From Arthrobacter globiformis (GTDB lineage Bacteria > Actinomycetota > Actinomycetes > Actinomycetales > Micrococcaceae), in assembly GCF_030815865.1 (NCBI RefSeq), contig NZ_JAUSXI010000001.1:3596001-3660000 (forward strand): a DNA stretch of 64,000 bases, read 5' to 3'. The notes below the pieces were generated by a model. It ran no database searches. It had not been told where the DNA came from and saw only the letters and a program-made list of their open reading frames with translations. Each line of letters begins with the position of its first letter. The stretch's first letter is position 1. Below are positions 29,822 to 37,850 of the stretch, one piece after another. The translations under genes and the position numbers were made by a program.

Positions 29822-29858
29822 TAAAAAAACCCCTCAGCCTGGCGGCTTTTCGAGGGGT
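29822..29858 (-). terminator. Attenuator hairpin before ilvB
   Basis: On the minus strand ACCCCTC...GAGGGGT (29829-29835 with 29852-29858) encloses a nested GGCT/AGCC-type stem and is followed by TTTTTTTAT. It is a classical intrinsic terminator. It lies after the leader peptide stop and about 70 bases before the ilvB ATG, so full transcription requires its bypass. Confidence 0.88.
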
Positions 29859-29886
29859 TGCGCGTGACAGTTCGTTACCAGTCGGG

Positions 29887-29943
29887 CTATGGAGCCACGC
29901 GCTTGGTAAGTACGACGACGGTGCCGACGGTAACGAAGATCAT
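29887..29943 (-). CDS. ilvBNC leader peptide (attenuation)
   Basis: This is an 18-codon frame, MIFVTVGTVVVLTKRVAP then TAG. Eight of 18 residues are branched-chain (six Val, one Ile, one Leu), with three consecutive Val codons. A rho-independent terminator follows 28 bases later, immediately before ilvB. In ribosome-mediated attenuation, stalling at Val codons under starvation would favour an antiterminator. The ATG lies 7 bases after a -10-like hexamer, so translation may be leaderless. ilvBNC attenuation with a similar peptide is known in Corynebacterium; the pairing alternatives here were not computed. Confidence 0.85.
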   Translation of the reverse strand: MIFVTVGTVVVLTKRVAP

Positions 29944-29949
29944 GCGTTC

Positions 29950-29978
29950 AGTTTTCCCTCTGGTGAGAGGCCTGTCAA
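29950..29978 (-). promoter_or_regulatory. Candidate ilvBNC promoter
   Basis: On the minus strand a perfect TTGACA (29973-29978) is followed after 17 bases by the weak -10 AAAACT (29950-29955). The predicted start is about at the leader peptide ATG. CCTCT-GGTG-AGAGG, an inverted repeat, lies within the spacer. Confidence 0.45.
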
Positions 29979-29993
29979 CGAAGCGGCATGCCA

Positions 29994-30008
29994 TCTCACC
30001 ATGTGGAC
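29994..30008. promoter_or_regulatory. Candidate NdgR/LtbR site upstream of ilvB
   Basis: TCTCA-CCATG-TGGAC lies about 50 bases upstream of the predicted ilvBNC transcription start. It is the third occurrence of the TCTCA-N5-TG arrangement at a branched-chain locus. It overlaps the GTGGACA palindrome. Confidence 0.4.
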
Positions 30009-30020
30009 ATTATTGTCCAC
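30003..30020. promoter_or_regulatory. Perfect palindrome upstream of ilvB
   Basis: GTGGACA-TTAT-TGTCCAC is a 7-4-7 inverted repeat about 60 bases upstream of the predicted start of the ilvB leader transcript. It looks like a dimeric repressor or activator site. The cognate regulator is not evident in the window. Confidence 0.5.
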
Positions 30021-30100
30021 TAATTGATCCTTCCCTAAGGGATCGAACTGCACCCGCCCGCTAGGGGCGGCAGGGCTTAATAAGGGTCATGCCGAGGGGC

Positions 30101-30137
30101 CCTTTGCGGGAGGCGCACAGCGCCTCCCCGCAAGGGG
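30101..30137 (-). terminator. Hairpin after ilvD
   Basis: CCTTTGCGGGAGGCGC pairs with GCGCCTCCCCGCAAGG, with a one-base bulge and a three-base loop. It lies just past the ilvD stop (30144). The stem is strong but has no U-run. Confidence 0.6.
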
Positions 30138-30143
30138 AAGGTA

Positions 30144-31865
30144 TCACCCGCAGTAGGCACCGGTGGAGGCGCTGTGCACCAGCTTGGCGTACTTGGCGAG
30201 CACGCCCTTGGTGTACCTGGCCGGCAGCGGTGCCCAGCCTTCCTTGCGGGCCTCCAGCTCGGCGGCGTCCACCAGCAGGTCGAAGCTGCGGGCGGCAATG
30301 TCCACGCGGATCCGGTCGCCGTCCTTGACGAAGGCAATGGGGCCGCCGTCGACCGCTTCCGGCGCGACGTGGCCGATGCAGAGTCCGGTGGTGCCGCCGG
30401 AGAAGCGGCCGTCGGTGAGGAGCAGGACGTCCTTGCCCAGGCCGGCGCCCTTGATGGCGCCGGTGATGGCGAGCATCTCGCGCATGCCGGGGCCGCCCTT
30501 CGGGCCTTCGTAGCGGATGACTACAACGTCTCCCTTCTGGATGGCGCCGTTGTCCAGCGCGTCCAGGGCACCCTGCTCGCGCTCGAACACGCGGGCGGTT
30601 CCTTCGAAGACATCGGCGTCGAAGCCTGCGCTCTTGACGACCGCGCCTTCGGGTGCCATGGAGCCGTGCAGAATGGTGATGCCGCCGGTCTTGTGGATCG
30701 GATTGTCCAGCGCGCGCAGGATCTTGCCGTCGACGTCCGGCGGGTTGATGGCGTCGAGGTTCTCGGCCACGGTCTTGCCGGTGACGGTGAGGCAGTCACC
30801 GTGGAGGAGGCCGGCGTCGAGCAGTGCCTTCATGATGACCGGAACGCCGCCGATCTTGTCGACGTCGGTCATGACGTAACGGCCGAACGGCTTCAGGTCG
30901 CCCAGGTGCGGGATCTTGTCGCCGATGCGGTTGAAGTCGTCCAGGGTCAGTTCGACCTCTGCCTCGCGGGCGATCGCCAGCAGGTGCAGGACGGCGTTGG
31001 TGGATCCGCCGAAGGCCATGGTGACGGCAATGGCGTTCTCGAAGGCCTTCTTGGTCATGATGTCGCGGGCCGTGATGCCCAGGCGCAGCAGGTTGACCAC
31101 GGCTTCGCCGGATTTGCGGGCGAATTCGTCACGACGGCGGTCTGCCGAGGGCGGAGCCGCTGAGCCTGGCAGGGACATGCCCAGGGCTTCGCCGATGCAG
31201 GCCATCGTGTTCGCCGTGTACATGCCGCCACAGGCGCCTTCGCCCGGGCAGATGGCCTTTTCGATGCGGGTGAGGTCTTCCATGCTCATCTTGCCGGCGG
31301 CGCAGGCGCCCACGGCTTCGAAGGCGTCGATCAAGGTGACTTCCTTTTCGGAGCCGTCCTCCAGCTTGACCCAGCCCGGCATGATGGAGCCGGCGTAGAG
31401 GAATACGCTGGCGAGGTCCAGGCGCGCGGCGGCCATGAGCATGCCCGGCAGCGACTTGTCGCAGCCGGCCAGCAGCACGGAGCCGTCGATGCGCTCTGCC
31501 TGCATGACGGTTTCCACCGAGTCGGCGATGACTTCGCGGGAGACCAGGGAGAAGTGCATGCCCTCGTGGCCCATGGAGATGCCGTCGGAAACGGAGATGG
31601 TGCCGAACTGCATCGGGAAGCCGCCGCCGGCGTGAACGCCTTCCTTGGCGCCCTGGGCCAGCCGGTTCAGGGACAGGTTGCAGGGAGTGATTTCGTTCCA
31701 GGAGCTCGCGACGCCGATCTGGGGCTTGGCGAAGTCGTCGTCGCCCATGCCCACGGCCCGGAACATTCCGCGCGCCGGAGCTGCGTGAATGCCGTCGGTG
31801 ACAACCCGGCTCCGGGGCTTGATGTCAGGCTTGTTATCGGTTGCGATCTGGGTGTCCTCACTCAT
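30144..31865 (-). CDS. ilvD: Dihydroxy-acid dehydratase
   Basis: This [Fe-S] enzyme dehydrates dihydroxy-isovalerate and dihydroxy-methylvalerate. Its 573 residues match the family. Cluster and metal motifs are seen as [27 protein letters not shown] and [15 protein letters not shown]. The C-terminal [16 protein letters not shown] is typical. A minus-strand TAGACT lies nine bases before the ATG with no good ribosome site, so the mRNA may be leaderless or have a very short leader. A TCTCA-type site lies 97 bases upstream. The gene is separate from ilvBNC but adjacent. Confidence 0.96.
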   Translation of the reverse strand: MSEDTQIATDNKPDIKPRSRVVTDGIHAAPARGMFRAVGMGDDDFAKPQIGVASSWNEITPCNLSLNRLAQGAKEGVHAGGGFPMQFGTISVSDGISMGHEGMHFSLVSREVIADSVETVMQAERIDGSVLLAGCDKSLPGMLMAAARLDLASVFLYAGSIMPGWVKLEDGSEKEVTLIDAFEAVGACAAGKMSMEDLTRIEKAICPGEGACGGMYTANTMACIGEALGMSLPGSAAPPSADRRRDEFARKSGEAVVNLLRLGITARDIMTKKAFENAIAVTMAFGGSTNAVLHLLAIAREAEVELTLDDFNRIGDKIPHLGDLKPFGRYVMTDVDKIGGVPVIMKALLDAGLLHGDCLTVTGKTVAENLDAINPPDVDGKILRALDNPIHKTGGITILHGSMAPEGAVVKSAGFDADVFEGTARVFEREQGALDALDNGAIQKGDVVVIRYEGPKGGPGMREMLAITGAIKGAGLGKDVLLLTDGRFSGGTTGLCIGHVAPEAVDGGPIAFVKDGDRIRVDIAARSFDLLVDAAELEARKEGWAPLPARYTKGVLAKYAKLVHSASTGAYCG

Positions 31866-31961
31866 GGGTCAAAGTCTATGACTCCTGAAAGGCCGCCAAC
31901 GACCGGAAGTGGCCGGTTTGGCCCAATTTCCAGAAAATTTCGATCAAATAGTGGACTCGCG

Positions 31962-31976
31962 TCTCACATTTTGGGA
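31962..31976. promoter_or_regulatory. Candidate NdgR/LtbR site upstream of ilvD
   Basis: TCTCA-CATTT-TGGGA lies about 97 bases upstream of the ilvD ATG, in the divergent region with the sunset-domain gene. It differs from the leuC palindrome at one position of the second half. Confidence 0.45.
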
Positions 31977-32090
31977 CGGGGGGCCTGTGTGCCCTCTCCT
32001 CCACTGCCCGCGACAAGCCTAGACAGCCCTATTGACAGAGACGTACCGTCAAGCAACGGCAACCTCATGTGACGGATGGAAGGCTTTGCT

Positions 32091-33089
32091 ATGGAGTGGA
32101 TTATCTGGGTTATTGTCATCGTTTTGATCATTGCCATTGTCTGGTGGCTGCTGAACCGGAACTCGCGGGGAACGGCAGCCGACGCGACCCGGACCGAACA
32201 GGTGACGCCCCGGGCGGGAACCTCTTCCTCAGCGTCATCTAAAACGGAGGAGACGCCGTCGGCCGTTTCTGCCGCAGCAGCGGCGGCGGGACCTCCGTCA
32301 GCCACCACCCGGACCGTACCGGAAGGCCGCCTGGCCGAACCGGACGCCGGGCCGGCGGCCGCGGAAGCCGCGCCGCTGGTAGGCCGGCCCGCCGCCGCGT
32401 CCACGCGCCCGGACCCCGAGGACGTGGAACCGGACATCGAATCCTGGGAAGCCGCCACCGCCCGCCCCTCCTCGGCGCGGTCCGCCGGAGGAGATGTAGA
32501 CGACTGGGACGACGACGAAGACAAGGCCGAATGGGATGCCCAGTGGTCGGATGCCGGCAGTGCCGCGGCAGACAGTTCCACCCAGCCCGCAGCGCAAGAG
32601 CCTGCAGCCCCAACGCATCACGCGGAGTACACGGCCCCGCATGCTCCCACCCTTCCGGGCGCGGAATCCGCGGCGGCCGAGTCGATGGACGCTGAGGCCG
32701 AAACCCGGCAGCGGACCCAGTCCTCCGCCGCCACGGAAGCCGGAGCCAGCCACGAAGCCCAGCCTCATCACCGCGAACCCCAGCCACATCATCTGGAACA
32801 GGGCTTCGGCGCCGAACGGGGTTTCGGCGAACAGCCCATCCATCGTGAACGGGTCGCCGATGTTGGTGCGGCAGCCGCAGGGGACCAGCCATATGGCGAG
32901 GGTTCGGCCCTGCCGGCCGCAGACGGCAGCGCGCCGGACGGATACGCCGTCAAGGGGGACGTCAGCGCCATGACCTATTACGACGACGACAGTGCCGGCT
33001 ACGAGGACGCCCGGGCGGAAGTCTGGTTCCTTTCCCCGGCACACGCCGAGGCTGCCGGGTTCCGGGCGCCGCGGCGGTCCCGGCGCTAA
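32091..33089 (+). CDS. Single-pass membrane protein with C-terminal sunset domain
   Basis: The 332-residue protein starts MEWIIWVIVIVLIIAIVWWL, a membrane helix with almost no N-terminal exposure. A long Ala/Glu/Pro-rich low-complexity region with acidic DDWDDDEDKAEWD follows. The final 50 residues (GYAVKGDVSAMTYY... AEVWFLSPAHAEAAGF) match my memory of the sunset domain found at the ends of several actinobacterial proteins. GGAAGG eight bases upstream supports ATG at 32091 over 32076. The low-complexity region suggests a cytoplasmic tether. Function is unknown. It is divergent from ilvD. Confidence 0.72.
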   Translation: MEWIIWVIVIVLIIAIVWWLLNRNSRGTAADATRTEQVTPRAGTSSSASSKTEETPSAVSAAAAAAGPPSATTRTVPEGRLAEPDAGPAAAEAAPLVGRPAAASTRPDPEDVEPDIESWEAATARPSSARSAGGDVDDWDDDEDKAEWDAQWSDAGSAAADSSTQPAAQEPAAPTHHAEYTAPHAPTLPGAESAAAESMDAEAETRQRTQSSAATEAGASHEAQPHHREPQPHHLEQGFGAERGFGEQPIHRERVADVGAAAAGDQPYGEGSALPAADGSAPDGYAVKGDVSAMTYYDDDSAGYEDARAEVWFLSPAHAEAAGFRAPRRSRR

Positions 33090-33130
33090 CGTTCCACGCG
33101 GCGGCGGCAGATTGCGGACGGAGTAAGCGC

Positions 33131-34372
33131 ATGAGACGCAATCACCACGGAAAGCCAGCTACGGCTGCCGCCGCCATGCCCCTGGCCCTGACCGCCAGGG
33201 CGTTCTCCGCCCTAGCGTTGTCCCTGTCGCTAGCGTTGTCCCTGTCCGGCTGCACCGGCGAGGGCGGTCAGCCCGCCCCGGGCAGCACCGGCTCCACGGC
33301 CAACGGGGCAACTGCGACACCCACCCCGGGCACCGGCGCACCGGGGCCGACCGCCTCGGGGACGAGTGCGCCGGCTGCTTCCGGTCCGGCCCCCACATCG
33401 CTGCGGGCGCCGGAAGTGCGGAGCAGGATCGAGGGACTGCAGATTCCCTGGTCGACGGTGTTCCTGCCGGACGGCACGGCCGTCATCTCCGAACGCGATT
33501 CCGCCCTGATCAAATCGGTCCGGGACGGCAGGGTGGGCACAATCGGGGCCGTCCCCGGCGTCGTTCCCGGCGGTGAGGGCGGGTTGCTGGGCCTGGCACT
33601 GTCGCCCGGCTTTGCCTCGGACCGCTACCTCTACGCCTACTTCACCGCGGCCGACGACAACCGGATTGCCCGCATGCGCCTGGAAGGCAGCGGGGCGGCC
33701 GGCGGTGGGGGCTTCCGCTTGGGTGAGCCGGAGGTGATCTTCTCCGGCATGTCCAAGGCCTCCACCCACAACGGCGGCAGGATCCGCTTCGGCCCGGACG
33801 GGTTCCTCTACGTCGGCACGGGAGACTCGCAGCGCCGGGAGCAGCCGCAGGACCGGAACGCCCTGGGCGGCAAGATCCTGCGGCTCACCAAGGACGGCGC
33901 CCCCGCGCCCGGCAATCCCTTCCCGAACAATCCCGTCTACAGCCTTGGCCACCGGAACGTGCAGGGCCTGGCATGGGACAGCCAGGGCCGGCTCTGGGCC
34001 AGCGAATTCGGACCGGATGTCAATGACGAACTTAACCTGGTCCAGCCCGGCGGAAACTACGGGTGGCCCGAGGTCACGGGAGCACCCCACCGCGATGGCT
34101 TCATGGACGCCAAGGTTGTCTGGCCGTCGACAGCAGACTCCTCGCCCAGCGGGCTCGAAATCGTTGGCAGCACGGCCTACCTTGGCGCGCTGAGGGGCCA
34201 GCGCATCTGGGCAGTCCCGCTCGACGGCGAAAATGCCGGCACCCCTGTGGGCTACTTCACACGGCAGTTTGGCCGGATCCGGAACGTTTCGCTGGCCCCG
34301 AATGGGGATTTATGGGCCCTCAGCAACAACCAAAACCCTGATTTCGCGCTGATTTTGGGGCTCCCCCGGTAG
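33131..34372 (+). CDS. PQQ-dependent sugar dehydrogenase-like lipoprotein
   Basis: The 413-residue secreted protein has a lipobox LSLSGC near residue 40, then a Pro/Thr/Ala linker. A six-bladed beta-propeller of the soluble glucose/aldose dehydrogenase family follows. Characteristic blocks are LQIPWSTVFLPDG, GEGGLLGLALSPGF, HNGGRIRFGPDG, YSLGHRNVQGLAWD, SEFGPDVNDELNLV and GGNYGWPEV. It probably oxidises a sugar at the outer membrane face using PQQ; no PQQ synthesis genes are seen here. An 18-bp tandem duplication within the signal peptide adds LALSLS. Confidence 0.88.
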   Translation: MRRNHHGKPATAAAAMPLALTARAFSALALSLSLALSLSGCTGEGGQPAPGSTGSTANGATATPTPGTGAPGPTASGTSAPAASGPAPTSLRAPEVRSRIEGLQIPWSTVFLPDGTAVISERDSALIKSVRDGRVGTIGAVPGVVPGGEGGLLGLALSPGFASDRYLYAYFTAADDNRIARMRLEGSGAAGGGGFRLGEPEVIFSGMSKASTHNGGRIRFGPDGFLYVGTGDSQRREQPQDRNALGGKILRLTKDGAPAPGNPFPNNPVYSLGHRNVQGLAWDSQGRLWASEFGPDVNDELNLVQPGGNYGWPEVTGAPHRDGFMDAKVVWPSTADSSPSGLEIVGSTAYLGALRGQRIWAVPLDGENAGTPVGYFTRQFGRIRNVSLAPNGDLWALSNNQNPDFALILGLPR

Positions 34373-34398
34373 CGGCGCCACCTCCCGCGCACCTCGAT

Positions 34399-34427
34399 TT
34401 CACACTGGCCAAAACTTCGTGTAGAGT
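34399..34427 (+). promoter_or_regulatory. Promoter of tRNA-Lys
   Basis: TTCACA and TAGAGT are separated by exactly 17 bases and lie about 60 bases before the tRNA. The -10 matches that of the tRNA-Gln promoter. Confidence 0.6.
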
Positions 34428-34489
34428 TTCATGTCGTTGCGGAGGTCAACGAGGGAAACAAAAGCCCACGGATGAACGAAACAACAGAT

Positions 34490-34562
34490 GCACCTCTAGC
34501 TCAATTGGCAGAGCAATTGACTCTTAATCAATGGGTTCCGGGTTCAAGTCCCGGGGGGTGCA
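34490..34562 (+). tRNA. tRNA-Lys (CTT)
   Basis: This 73-nt cloverleaf has acceptor GCACCTC/GGGGTGC, discriminator A, anticodon arm ATTGACTCTTAATCAAT giving CTT, and T-arm CCGGGTTCAAGTCCCGG. CCA is not encoded. An integrase relic and decayed accessory genes lie directly downstream, so it is a plausible former integration site, although no duplicated tRNA end was found. Confidence 0.95.
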
Positions 34563-34570
34563 CAGTAGAG

Positions 34571-34616
34571 AAACCGCTCCAACACTGGCGAAAGTCGGGT
34601 GTTGGAGCGGTTTTTT
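34571..34616 (+). terminator. Terminator of tRNA-Lys
   Basis: A 15-bp perfect stem (AAACCGCTCCAACAC and its complement at 34599-34613) with a 13-base loop is followed by a T-rich tract. It is a strong intrinsic terminator. Confidence 0.92.
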
Positions 34617-34709
34617 ATTTGCCCAAAAACAGGGCCACTCGTCGTTTAGTCGTCGTTTGAACAGTTATCTAACGTGGGGATTATTGGACCAGCGTGATGC
34701 GACGACGCA

Positions 34710-35137
34710 TTATGCCCACTCCTGCTGGTATTCCGGGTGGTCAGCGTAGACGGCGGCGAGGGAGCCGAGAATGGACTGGGCAAGGTCCGGGGTGTCGGAG
34801 TATTCCCAGCCTCCATGGCTGAGCACGTCGGCGCACTCATCCAATATCTCTCGCTTCGCCGCGCACTCGGCCAGGACACGGGCGGGATCGTGACGGGCCA
34901 CGTGCGCGGATGCGTCATGGTGCATGCTGAGCGTCGAGGACCCCTCGTTGTCCCGGAGCGGGATCGCGTGGCCGTCCTTGTCAGGCTGGCCGATGACCAT
35001 ACCCTTGTCGGCCTCCCACGCCGGGGCCTACGGGATCCTTCCTGGCATCCATGGCAGGCGTGGCGGACGCTGCGGCCTTCTGCGCCGCCGCCTCGTCCTT
35101 CGGCGATGCGCGCTTCAAGGAACTCAACGATGGTCAT
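34710..35137 (-). pseudogene. DUF6221-like protein, frameshifted
   Basis: The N-terminus MTIVEFLEARIAE lies in one frame. DEAAAQKAAASATPAMDA follows in a second, and EADKGMVIGQPDKDG through RVLAECAAKREILDEC to VYADHPEYQQEWA in a third. The parts align with the intact relative at 37444-37836 (MDIIEFLEARIS...RILAECVAKRQML...YRDHPDYQEGWA). At least two frameshifts, near 35098 and 35025, break it. Such proteins are common in actinophages and integrated elements; function is unknown. Confidence 0.7.
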
Positions 35138-35139
35138 CC

Positions 35140-35798
35140 CTACACCTCAATGTCCTCTAGTTCGACCAGCGTGACGCGCTGATTCAACTGCTCCAAGATC
35201 AGAGACGAGTCGGGAGCGTTTCGGTTCCGCTCGATATAGTGCTTCTTTGTGATCGCGTCCGAACTATGCCCGAGCTGACGGGCCGCAATCAAGGAACCGC
35301 TCTCGCGCTCGGTCAACGTCGCAACAGCCTTGCGGAAGGATGACGGCTTCACAGCCTCCCACGCGTCCCCGTGAGCCTCGCGCCACAAACGACGGAAGTT
35401 CGCCGGCTCCATCGGATCACCGTTGCGGTTCGGGAAGATCAGATCCCCGGCAACCGTCGCCTTACGCCGCCGCAGCAGCTCCACCCCGAACAGGGGAAGC
35501 GTCAGCACCCGCTTGCCGGACTCGGACCTGGGGAACGCCTGCCGGTGCAACCCGTTCACGGAGTCGCGCTTGACCGTCCCGGTAACCGCGATAGTTCCCG
35601 CCCGGAAGTCCACATCGGAGAACTGCAGTGCCAGCAGCTCCCCCGGACGCAAGCCGGTGGCAGGAACATGTCCATAGCATCCGAGGTCGAAGCCCTACCC
35701 GGCTTGTCACTCGCCCACTGGGCAATGTGCCGGCGCAACTCCTGGACCTCTTCAACAGTGAGCGCGGAAACGTGCTTCTTCTCCCCGGCCTGCATCAT
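35140..35798 (-). pseudogene. Tyrosine recombinase (integrase), truncated and frameshifted
   Basis: The catalytic domain is readable in two frames. KKHVSALTVEEVQELRRHIAQW... AMDMFL (from 35798) must shift by one base near 35662 to give ATGLRPGELLALQFSDVDF (35652-35140). Arg of the first box (GLRPGE), GHSS of the third box and the tyrosine in HYIER are present. The HxxR box reads SSFRKA, lacking the first His. The N-terminal core-binding domain (about 150 residues) is missing; its place is taken by a lipoprotein gene ending at 35795. The enzyme is surely inactive, a relic of an integrated element beside tRNA-Lys. Confidence 0.85.
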
Positions 35799-36151
35799 GA
35801 CTTCACGTTGGTCAGACGCACGACCTCGGGGCCCCCGCCGCTCCCGAAGTTACCGCCACCGATACTCCGAACCGAGAACCCGAGACCGGTGCTGTCTTGG
35901 TCGCAGATCTGTTGCTTCATCCACTTGGCGTAGTCCTGAACATCGTCCGGCCGTATGCCGAGGCTGGCCAGGTCGTTCTCGTAGGAACCGGTCGTGGCGA
36001 TGGTTGAAGGAGTCGGCGTGGCGCTTACTGTGACAGTGGGAGTAGGCGAAGGAGTTACTGATGTAATGACTGGCGCAGCGGCCGGGGTTCCTCCACAAGC
36101 GGTAGTTGCAAGAACGCAGAGCAGGACCGCTCACCCAATAAGTGGTTTCAT
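35795..36151 (-). pseudogene. Small secreted lipoprotein with nonsense mutation
   Basis: On the minus strand the frame MKPLIG-stop-AVLLCVLATTACGG is interrupted by TGA at codon 7, where TGG (Trp) is expected in the signal peptide. Beyond it the frame is open for 112 codons. It has a lipobox ATTACGG, a Thr/Pro-rich linker, and a folded C-terminus SYENDLASLGIRPDDVQDYA...WMKQQICDQDSTG. Its stop overlaps the integrase relic ATG. Similar small lipoproteins occur in actinobacterial prophages. Alternatively translation reinitiates downstream without a signal peptide, which would be non-functional. Confidence 0.6.
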
Positions 36152-36214
36152 GCATGAAGTGTATGACAGCGAGCGGCAGTCGGAAGTCTCAGCCGGTTAT
36201 GTCCTGCAAAAGGC

Positions 36215-36254
36215 GGTGGCCCGCTCATTCCCCCATAGAAACGAGCGGGCCACC
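36215..36254. repeat. Hairpin A of a related pair
   Basis: GGTGGCCCGCTC and GAGCGGGCCACC form a perfect 12-bp stem with a 16-base loop, followed by TACGGAACCACA. The same layout recurs at 36395-36430. Confidence 0.6.
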
Positions 36255-36394
36255 TACGGAACCACAGATAGTAAGGCGTCGTTGCAGCTACCGATGCCCC
36301 GCACTCTATCCGGGGCAGGTTTCCGACCAGTTTCCGCAAGGTGTCGCAACGAGGAAAGCCCCGACTCCCAGGGGTTCCTGCCCGAACGATGAGT

Positions 36395-36430
36395 GGTGGC
36401 CCGCCCCGATTGGGGACAGGGCGGGCAACC
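36395..36430. repeat. Hairpin B of a related pair
   Basis: GGTGGCCCGCCC and GGGCGGGCAACC form a 12-bp stem with one mismatch, followed by TGCCGGAACCACC. Stem and downstream sequence are shared with hairpin A about 180 bases away. Confidence 0.55.
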
Positions 36431-37000
36431 TGCCGGAACCACCGAAGGCGTCATGGGGCGCCGGCTCACAGGACTATACGCACCCCAGATCAAGGAAACA
36501 TCAAGATCCGGTTTTGTTCCCTAACTGGAAGGACGCCCTGACGGCGGTGACGAAGAGCGACCGCGTACATGCGAGGTTCTTGCCCCGCACTCCGGCGCCC
36601 CTGGCAGGCCATGGGAACACCTTGAGGTAATTCTCCGAAAAAGCGTTAGCCTTGGCGCAGGTCTTCCCGACTCCTGTCGTGGTGGACCTGACGCTAGGAG
36701 GCCCCCGTATCTACCTCACTGGTGCGGGGGTTCTCCGCGTTTTGAGTGCCCCAACTAAATTGGGGCGGCAACCCGCGCTGCCCCCAATACAGCAGCGCGG
36801 AGGACCAATGCTACGCCACTCGATTTGGATAGTAAGCAGACTGACCGATATGTTTGGCATGCAATGTCTGTGTCCCCCAATTCACAGAGATGCCAAAGCC
36901 CCCACGCTTGAGTAGTTCCACGCCTGCCCCGAGGACCTGCGCCACGTCCGGTGGGGTAAGCGACTGCCGGGCTTCCTGCCCGAGTAGCTATGTTGGACCC

Positions 37001-37326
37001 ATGACACTTACCTCCGAGTACGCGGGACTCGTAGCCCAGGTCTTTCCGACGCTGATGATTGCACTGCTTCTGGAAGCCAAGCTCTCCCGGGGCAACAAAT
37101 GCTGGCATGGATCAACGTGGTACACCATGTCGTCCGGGCCGTGGCGATCATCGGGGCTGTGGTTTCGACGTTCACCTGCCTAGACATCGTGGGTGGGAAG
37201 CCATCCACTGACATCCATCAGTGGATCGTGAGCATCTCGTCGACAGCGCTGCTGTTCGCGTTCTCATTCATGGCTGGGAAACGTCCTTGGGTACGAAAGC
37301 CAGGAAGTCGCGGAAATCCTGCGTGA
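37001..37326 (+). pseudogene. Small membrane protein, probably frameshifted
   Basis: MTLTSEYAGLVAQVFPTLMI begins a membrane helix. The frame must shift by one base near 37095 to continue as MLAWINVVHHVVRAVAIIGA, then HQWIVSISSTALLFAFSFMAG, giving three membrane segments in about 108 residues. Each part is hydrophobic and coherent only in its own frame. No family was recognised; context suggests a prophage or element gene. A two-protein reading cannot be excluded. Confidence 0.5.
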
Positions 37327-37443
37327 GAAACGATCGGATGAGGCAGGGAAACACTGACGCCCGACCGCGTTAGTTCCCTAGTCGAACGGGTCTGCGGCCG
37401 GCTAGCCGCTGTTCTTCCCGATGCGGGCGTAAATCTTGAGCTC

Positions 37444-37836
37444 TCAAAGCTCGATTGCCCAGCCTTCCTGGTAATCGGGGTGGTCCCTGTACGGCGAGGC
37501 CATGCACATGAGGACGAATTCGCTGGTTCCGCCAACCTCGCTGTCGATATCCGTAACGAGCGGGATGTTTGCCAGCATCTGCCGTTTGGCCACGCATTCA
37601 GCAAGGATCCGGCCGGGGTTGAACTGGGCGATGTAGAGCCGGTCTTCGGGTTTGCTGGCGAGGTACGCGGGTGCGTGGTCTGCGTATGCGTCAAGTACAG
37701 CCTGTTCGTTCGCGGAGTAGAGAGCTGACGCGGGCGTTCCAGCTTCCCCGAACCATTCCCAGGGCGCGGGGGATGCTGCTTGGGCGACGGCTTCGTCTTC
37801 ACTGATCCGCGCTTCTAGGAACTCGATGATGTCCAT
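37444..37836 (-). CDS. DUF6221-like protein
   Basis: The 130-residue cytoplasmic protein has MDIIEFLEARISEDEAVAQAA at the start, RILAECVAKRQMLANI in the middle and YRDHPDYQEGWAIEL at the end. This is the pattern of DUF6221, common in actinobacterial phages and elements. It is the intact paralogue of the pseudogene at 34710-35137. No catalytic motif is seen. It follows a broken helix-turn-helix gene on the same strand, as in phage early operons. Confidence 0.7.
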   Translation of the reverse strand: MDIIEFLEARISEDEAVAQAASPAPWEWFGEAGTPASALYSANEQAVLDAYADHAPAYLASKPEDRLYIAQFNPGRILAECVAKRQMLANIPLVTDIDSEVGGTSEFVLMCMASPYRDHPDYQEGWAIEL

Positions 37837-37850
37837 GCTCTATCGTGCCA

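Larger units (their letters stand above)
36152..37000. other. Hairpin-rich gene-free stretch
   Basis: No convincing gene is seen in these 849 bases on either strand. Instead there are several stem-loops: a 12-bp perfect stem at 36215-36254, a related stem at 36395-36430, GCCCCAACTAAATTGGGGC near 36748-36766, and a 9-bp GC-rich stem CCGCGCTGC/GCAGCGCGG near 36775-36802. The first two share GGTGGCCCGC stems and a following CGGAACCAC. It lies within the decayed element and may be eroded phage DNA or structured RNA. Confidence 0.5.

Noticed and set aside
37001..37326. Programmed frameshift in the small membrane protein
   Set aside because: No slippery heptamer or downstream structure was seen, and neighbouring genes are also broken, so decay is simpler.
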